NCBI GenBank assembly: GCA_963855995.1
Contig: OY979717.1
Location: forward strand, 9,668,001-9,732,000
From: Muricea muricata
Lineage: Eukaryota; Cnidaria; Anthozoa; Malacalcyonacea; Plexauridae
Length of the DNA: 64,000 nt
Reading direction: 5' to 3'
Shown here: positions 58,659 to 64,000 of the stretch, one piece after another
Position numbering within the stretch: the stretch's first letter is position 1
How the letters are laid out: each line of letters starts with the position of its first letter
The notes under the pieces: model-generated
Told to the model about the DNA's origin: nothing
Databases searched by the model: none
What the model saw: the letters and a program-made list of their open reading frames with translations, nothing else
Made by a program: the position numbers and the translations under genes

Positions 58659-59900
58659 ATGCCACGTCCTTATTCGGACGATTTACGCTGGCGAATGGTA
58701 TACCAAAAACTTTTTTTGAGAACAGCTATGAAAAAATTGCAATGCAATTATTTGTTAGTCAAAAGACTGTGTATCGGACGACTAGTACGTTTTTAAATGC
58801 GGGTGCCGTCTTGGTCGCCCAACTGGGAGTGTAACTTTATTTCCCCATGAAGAGTATATTATCATGGATTGCTTGCTTCGTTCGCCTCAGATGCAGCTAC
58901 ATGAAATAGCAAATTATATTTCCAACGCTACTGGTTCTGCGTTTGGCCCGAGGACACTGCAGTGTCCAGCTGTGTATAGACTTGGAATAACGCGTAAGAA
59001 GGTATACACATGCACATCACTGCCATTAATAATATTCAGTATACGTATATCAGCTAAAAATGCGCAGGAATATAAACAACACTGAATGCATCACACTATT
59101 GTTTCAATCTTAAACCTTCAATGAATCTTTTAACTCATCTTCAAAATTTGTATTGTTATGTTCAGTACTAAATTCACGAAGCATTTGCTTTTAAATACAC
59201 CGAATTTCTCTTCAGCGAAATGATAATCTAAGGCTACAATTCAAAGCAGAAATCAGCGTATTTAACCCGAACCAACTCGTCTTTCTCGATGAAACAGGCA
59301 TTGTATGTACAGTATACTTCAATGTCACGTTGTTGTAAAAAGCTTCTAAAAATACTTATTTCACTTGAAGGACCCAGTCGTGAGGGATTATAGCTATTCA
59401 CGCTGGGCACCTCATTATTTTGCAATTTCGGCTATTTCAAATGAAGGACTTATTGCCAATTGGTTATTGAAAAATCCAGAGGAAAAATTTTATGCTCGCT
59501 CTCCTTTATCCGAATTATTTACCCGAATATTACTACATGCAATAGGACGCCTCTGGGGACGCTGGCTTGCTAAATTTGCTCAATTAATTCTTACCCATTA
59601 CAATAAATAACAGATCGCGGGTTTTCCCCATTAAATCGATTCATTGCTGGTAAAAGACGTTCGTAGCTTTTCCCAACAGATAACCACCCAGCACATCATG
59701 TCCAAGAAGTTGTGGAACATGTTTATGATTCTGGAGCGCTTATCCGTTTTTAGCCACCATACAGTCCCGATTTGAACCCGATTGAAGCGGTTTTCGCCAA
59801 AGTTAAGCACTACTTGCGACAGAATGATTCAGTTTTACAAGCTGTACGAGGTCCTAGCCCACTTATCTGGAATGCATTTGTGCAAATAACATCCTTCTGA
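58659..59900 (+). pseudogene. Tc1/mariner transposase, broken
   Basis: ATG at 58659: PRPYSDDLRWRMVYQK (helix-turn-helix), then FPHEEYIIMDCLLRSP and LHEIANYISNATGSAFGP (second DNA-binding part), QLVFLDETG (first catalytic Asp, about 59270), DNHPAHHV (second Asp), and PPYSPDLNPIEAVFAKVKHY (third catalytic acidic residue, about 59760). Multiple frameshifts and a stop before PPYSPDL. Confidence 0.8.
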
Positions 59901-60374
59901 CTGTCAGGCATATATGCATCATGCTGGTTACATTTGAACAAATTGTTTAAAACATGAGCAAATTTTGAAACGAACGTTGCACGAGTTTATTTTTGCTGTA
60001 ACCTCAGTAGACTGTGTATACACACGCTGTCTTTGCAAGCGTGTTAACAACAGCCAAAATAGCAGTGATATCAACAAGGTATCACTAACGTGCTATAATC
60101 GTCCGATACTCAGTCTTTGGACTAACAAATAGACAAATAGTTGCAATGCAATTTCTTCATAGCTCTTCTCAAAAAAAGCTTTTGGTATACCATTCGCCAG
60201 CGTAAATTGCCCGAATACGGACGTGGCATTATACAAAATTCGCGAACTTAATCAGTCCCGCAACTAGCACGCACTCTTACGCCCCACGCGGGCCGACGCA
60301 TATAATGATGTAGTCACGTGTTCGATATACATGTATATAGGTATAGTTCGTCTGGACAACCTTAATGGCAATGA

Positions 60375-60377
<3 letters not shown>

Positions 60378-60448
<71 letters not shown>
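60378..60448. repeat. (TA)n microsatellite
   Basis: Alternating TA tract right of mariner element 2. It is followed by TTTGTTATAACTCT, which also occurs in the gypsy 2 3' LTR at about 46341. Confidence 0.95.
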
Positions 60449-60453
<5 letters not shown>

Positions 60454-60469
60454 ATAACTCTTAACTTGG

Positions 60470-62100
60470 AGATATGAAAACGAAACCAAACATTATGATT
60501 CAGAGTAAGTCGTTGCTCTACTCAACCGAATGCAACATTAACAGTTTTTAAATGGGTATAAGATGTGGATTTATATGCAGGAGCGAATTGCGTGACTCGT
60601 GTGCATGAGGATTGTAAACAGTACTCAAATGTTGATAGCCAGTGAGACTGTGCCTCCACGCAGCAAAGCTAGGGGAAAAGAATAACTTTGCTTATTACGA
60701 CATCGAAATATGCGATATTTTATAATCGGTTGTATTTATTTTAATTGCGCACCTGCAGTTGAGACAATTAATCACGATTCTTAGTACATGTATAAGTATA
60801 CATATAGTACATTTGATGTTGTATCATTTGAGCAAGTTTGATTAAAGCATATACATTCCATAAATGTCAATCTTCTCCTCCACGAGATTTTTTTCTGCAA
60901 CTTTTGAATCAAGGGTTTTATGCAGGACACAGACTGTACTGGCACCTAATATATATATACCACGTGCAACCTCGATCCCAGGGCCTTTTCTTAAATTAAG
61001 GAAGGGAAAAGGCCCTGGCATCGGCTGGTCACATGACACCCAGAATATCTGGGTGTAAGAATATGTTAATTTCTGTGGTCTCTGTGAGTGTTTGCATGAA
61101 CAATAAATCAGAGAAGTAATTTTTAACGTTCTATGCAATACAGCTAGCTTTAAGGTAAATAATTCCTATAAAAGCAACCTTCTACGGACTATAGCTGGCT
61201 CTACATCTTTCGGCTGTATATATGACACTGCATATGAAATAAATTAATATGTTAAACCTGGTGGAGTATAGTTGCTTAGTAGGTATAATACAGTTAAAGC
61301 TTGTTTAGAAGATTGCCGTGTGTGAGCTGATAACATGCATACGTTGTCCCTATACCTTCATAAAATTCCGATAATGAAGCATACGGATATTCTACGTATA
61401 TGACTTTATACGAAGAGTGTTAAGAGTCAGCCGAATAGGTGATTTAAATCTACATAAACAAACTAAGAAAAGGGTTTAAATGATTTAGATCTCTTTTCAG
61501 TTGTATTTTATGAATAAATTATACTCTTAAACGATTTAATTGACAGTTTGAATGAGCCAATGGGATTACAAAATAGACCAGCCGATGGCAGGGCCTTTTC
61601 CGTTCCCAATTCAAGAAAAAGCCCTGGGATCGAGGTTGTACCACGTGTCCCACCCCCCCCCCCCCCAAAAAAAAAAAACTTCACAAGTTCGACTTCACAA
61701 AACGCAAAAACTGTACAAGCCGTCGAACTAAAATAAAATCCAACGCATGCAGAAAGAGCTAACTTCGATTTTGATATACTGTATAACATTAAATTCTACC
61801 AAACCGTAGTTACGTACTTCCGGTTAACATGAGATGCACGCCCTGTAATGCCGTGAGTCAGTACAACTTTTATCTGTGGTTGTATGCGGAAAGGTAGGTT
61901 TTGTGTTATTTTCAGTTGATTTCTCAATCATTTATGGTGTTTTTATTTCTTATTAGAAGTTTCTGTAGATTCTCAAGCCACCTTCTCGTTATTCGAACAA
62001 CTTTGCTACCTTACCGATAGTTGACTGCGCAAACAACTAAAGCAATAAATTCTCTCAACCGTTTAATACGGCTGTACTTGCCGCTTTAAGCGGTTTTAAT
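60470..62100. other. Intergenic, one inverted repeat pair
   Basis: Units at about 60961-61030 and 61577-61645 are inverted copies (CCTCGATCCCAGGGC, AAAAGGCCCTG, CATCGGCTGGTC), each with its own small hairpin. A C/A homopolymer block lies at about 61650-61678. No gene found. Confidence 0.6.
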
Positions 62101-62109
62101 CGGGAAAGA

Positions 62110-62763
62110 AAGTCTACCATATCGCTGCAGAGACACGTATAAAGAGCGGCTTCTAGAAACAGACTTAATACCGTTAACGTATTGGCACGAGCACTTGGAC
62201 ATGGTACAATTGTTCAAAATAATAAACAACATCACTTATGTAGATAAAGACATTGTACCAAAAGTGAAGAGAACAAGGAAATCTACAAGATCTGAAGACA
62301 AAATAGATGGAACATTGGTACTTGAGGAACAGCTATGTCGTACATGCACCTATGCTAGATCGTACATGGTCAGATCAAAACGAGTTTGGAATACACTACC
62401 AGCAGAAATGCGCAGGAACACTTCTTTAGCTACGTTTAAGACCTTACTTAAACAATATTACAGAAATGCATTAAATTTGTGTTACGATCCTGAGGATGCG
62501 AGGACATGGAAGTCAGTTTGTGTCAAGTGCAATTCTGCCCGGAGCCTCTTAACCATTCCTTCTTGTTGTTTTTGATGTTTTTGCTAAATATGTTTATCCT
62601 TAATGTTCGTAGTATGTCTATGTCTATTGTTTGTTGAGTGTATGTCTATGTCTATTATTTGTTGTACGTGTTAATTATTGTAATGGTGCCGCAGTAATTG
62701 GCTTAAGCTGTTGCGGTTTCCAATCGCCAATTTAAGGCAAAAGTGTAAATTAAATTAAATTAA
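62110..62763 (+). mobile_element. 5'-truncated LINE tail
   Basis: The open frame from about 62124 encodes PYRCRDTYKERLLETDLIPL, RVWNTLPAEMRR and ARTWKSVCVKC, matching the C-terminus of the LINE at 39624-40908. The 3' untranslated region ends in an (AAATT)n tail. Confidence 0.8.
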
Positions 62764-62929
62764 ACTAAGGTTATAGTTTCCCATATGAGCACTACAGAGA
62801 AAGAAAGTTAGAGTTTCTCTGCGTCTATTTCGTCCATTTTGGACGATTACTTTTTGCGGAAGAAAGTTTTAGTTCCCTACACAAATGATTACAGCTCATG
62901 CAACCGTGACTAACATGGAACAAACAACG

Positions 62930-64000
62930 TCTAAAGATTTAAATGATCCAGGATTGTGCTGTTACTGAAGATTTAACGCAGTTGAAACGTGATTTACATG
63001 CGTTAATGACAACCATGATGTCAGAAATTATGTCTACTATGAAAGATGCCATGTAATAACAGTTTGAAGATTATTTTGCTCCTTCAGGCTTAACGATAGT
63101 CTTCATTCTAATATCGAAGGCGAGCCAAACAATATCGCAGCTGCCAATGAGCAAAATGACGCACCAGGCTTCTTTGACGAGCTAGTGGCGGAATTCTCTA
63201 CCACATATACAACGGTCCCGCCCGTTGACAAGAAGCTTACCGACATAATCAATGATTTACTACAAAGTCGCCTACCTAAAACAAAACTTGACGAGCTTGA
63301 GACGAAATATCCTCGCCCGGAAAATTACCAGTCTCTCGTGGCCCGGAAAATCAATGAAATGGTCTGGCAGAAGCTCAAGCCAGATACACGAGCAATTGAT
63401 GGTACTGTGCAGAGATGCCAGAAGCTCTTCATTTCCGCACTCCATGCTATTACTGAAGCTTGCACTGCAGGCACCGATGAGATTCATACCGTCCGAACCC
63501 ATGCGTTGGTTTCTTCACTTCCCATCACAACAGAATTGTTCGGCGACAACCTTACTAAAGAAATTGAGGATGTAACTAACGCCAATCAATTGGGTAATAA
63601 GCTCTCTAGCTCGCAACGAGATCGTCGTCCACGGTACCACCCTTATGCGAATTCGTCATCGGGCCACCACAACGTCGCAAAGGAAAATACTGGTAGAGTT
63701 CCCTCTCGGAAGAATTTCCAATTTTTTCCCCAACAGAGGATTATATCGGCGGCGACTAGGGACCAAAATCAAGAGCAATCCAACCTAACCCCAGCTACAC
63801 AGGTTGGTTCTCAAAAAGGAATACATGTGTTACTTAACCCCAATTTGTCCATCAATACACGAGGTAAATCGGGTTGACCTTGGAGAAAACTAATTAATTT
63901 TTTTGCATTTCTTACCATTCATTAATTGTCATGTCATTTCGTGTTGTCCAAGTGTGTATTGCATCCAGTTCCAGTTGAAGCGTCGAGATCTCGTTTATAA
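62930..64000 (+). mobile_element. DIRS-type retrotransposon, 5' part
   Basis: ORF1-like sequence opens near 62950 with a helical segment (ALMTTMMSEIMSTMKDAM) that ends in a stop, and continues as the gag-like ORF at 63113-63877. The element runs out of the window. Confidence 0.55.
63113..63877 (+). CDS. DIRS gag-like ORF
   Basis: Open frame from about 63113 with no clear ATG start. Contains KLTDIINDLLQSRLPKTKL, RPENYQSLVARKINEMVWQK and IDGTVQRCQKLFISALHA, the capsid-like core I associate with DIRS1/Ngaro ORF1 proteins (compare positions, not quoted sequences). The C-terminal part is basic and Gln/Ser-rich, ending in a stop at 63877. RT and tyrosine recombinase, expected downstream, are beyond the window. 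Confidence 0.55.
   Translation: MEGEPNNIAAANEQNDAPGFFDELVAEFSTTYTTVPPVDKKLTDIINDLLQSRLPKTKLDELETKYPRPENYQSLVARKINEMVWQKLKPDTRAIDGTVQRCQKLFISALHAITEACTAGTDEIHTVRTHALVSSLPITTELFGDNLTKEIEDVTNANQLGNKLSSSQRDRRPRYHPYANSSSGHHNVAKENTGRVPSRKNFQFFPQQRIISAATRDQNQEQSNLTPATQVGSQKGIHVLLNPNLSINTRGKSG

Larger units (their letters stand above)
56717..60377 (+). mobile_element. Tc1/mariner element 2, split by a hAT-type foldback
   Basis: Ends CAGTCATTGCCATTAAGG and CCTTAATGGCAATGACTG in (TA)n target. Without the 1785-bp insert it is about 1.87 kb. The right arm repeats the transposase N-terminus in inverted orientation (60120-60245), as in element 1. The transposase on the plus strand is broken. Confidence 0.85.

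Overview
This window is animal nuclear DNA, most likely from a cnidarian (inference). It is AT-rich, has introns with GT-AG ends, and carries a two-pore-domain potassium channel gene and a large beta-helix/multi-membrane-segment receptor-like protein of a kind I associate with cnidarian genomes. Nearly everything else is transposable element DNA, layered by nested insertion.

Layout. 1-11.4 kb is a cluster of Penelope-like element (PLE) ends. Long (TA)n tracts lie next to hammerhead ribozyme folds, several of them in head-to-head palindromes. A PLE with reverse transcriptase and GIY-YIG endonuclease is at 2.1-4.4 kb, and its inverted partner is broken by a multi-exon hAT-type transposase gene (4.6-7.4 kb). 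12.9-21.0 kb is one host-type gene on the minus strand, split inside a codon run by a 4.65-kb LINE with two open ORFs and a matching 6-bp target duplication. 24.3-25.7 kb is a foldback element. 25.8-46.3 kb is a K2P potassium channel: exon 1 and exon 2 are separated by a 19.6-kb intron filled with a 2-kb foldback element, a hAT transposon carrying a TTAA-flanked MITE, a THAP-like exon fragment, a Ty3/gypsy element (39-44.4 kb) carrying a 5'-truncated LINE, and a hAT MITE. 46.3-53.9 kb is a second Ty3/gypsy element that begins about 40 bp after the channel stop codon. Its gag zinc-knuckle region is interrupted by a 3.27-kb element with 0.7-0.8 kb terminal inverted repeats (TIRs). Each of those repeats encodes a RING-H2-like protein. 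54-60.4 kb holds two Tc1/mariner relatives in (TA)n tracts, a PLE palindrome, and a 1.8-kb hAT-type foldback inside one mariner TIR. 62.1-64 kb holds a LINE tail and a DIRS-type gag ORF that runs to the window edge.

How it fits together. Only the K2P gene looks like an intact host gene. The beta-helix gene is disrupted. Two things stand out. First, at least ten hammerhead-like motifs of several families, most of them close to (TA)n and PLE remains; for several, helices I, II and III can be paired by eye. This looks like a PLE/retrozyme-type ribozyme population. Second, the RING-carrying TIR element, whose boundaries are fixed by a perfect 6-bp duplication and which I cannot assign to a named superfamily. 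Calls rest on reading the sequence by eye; no alignment or database search was run.
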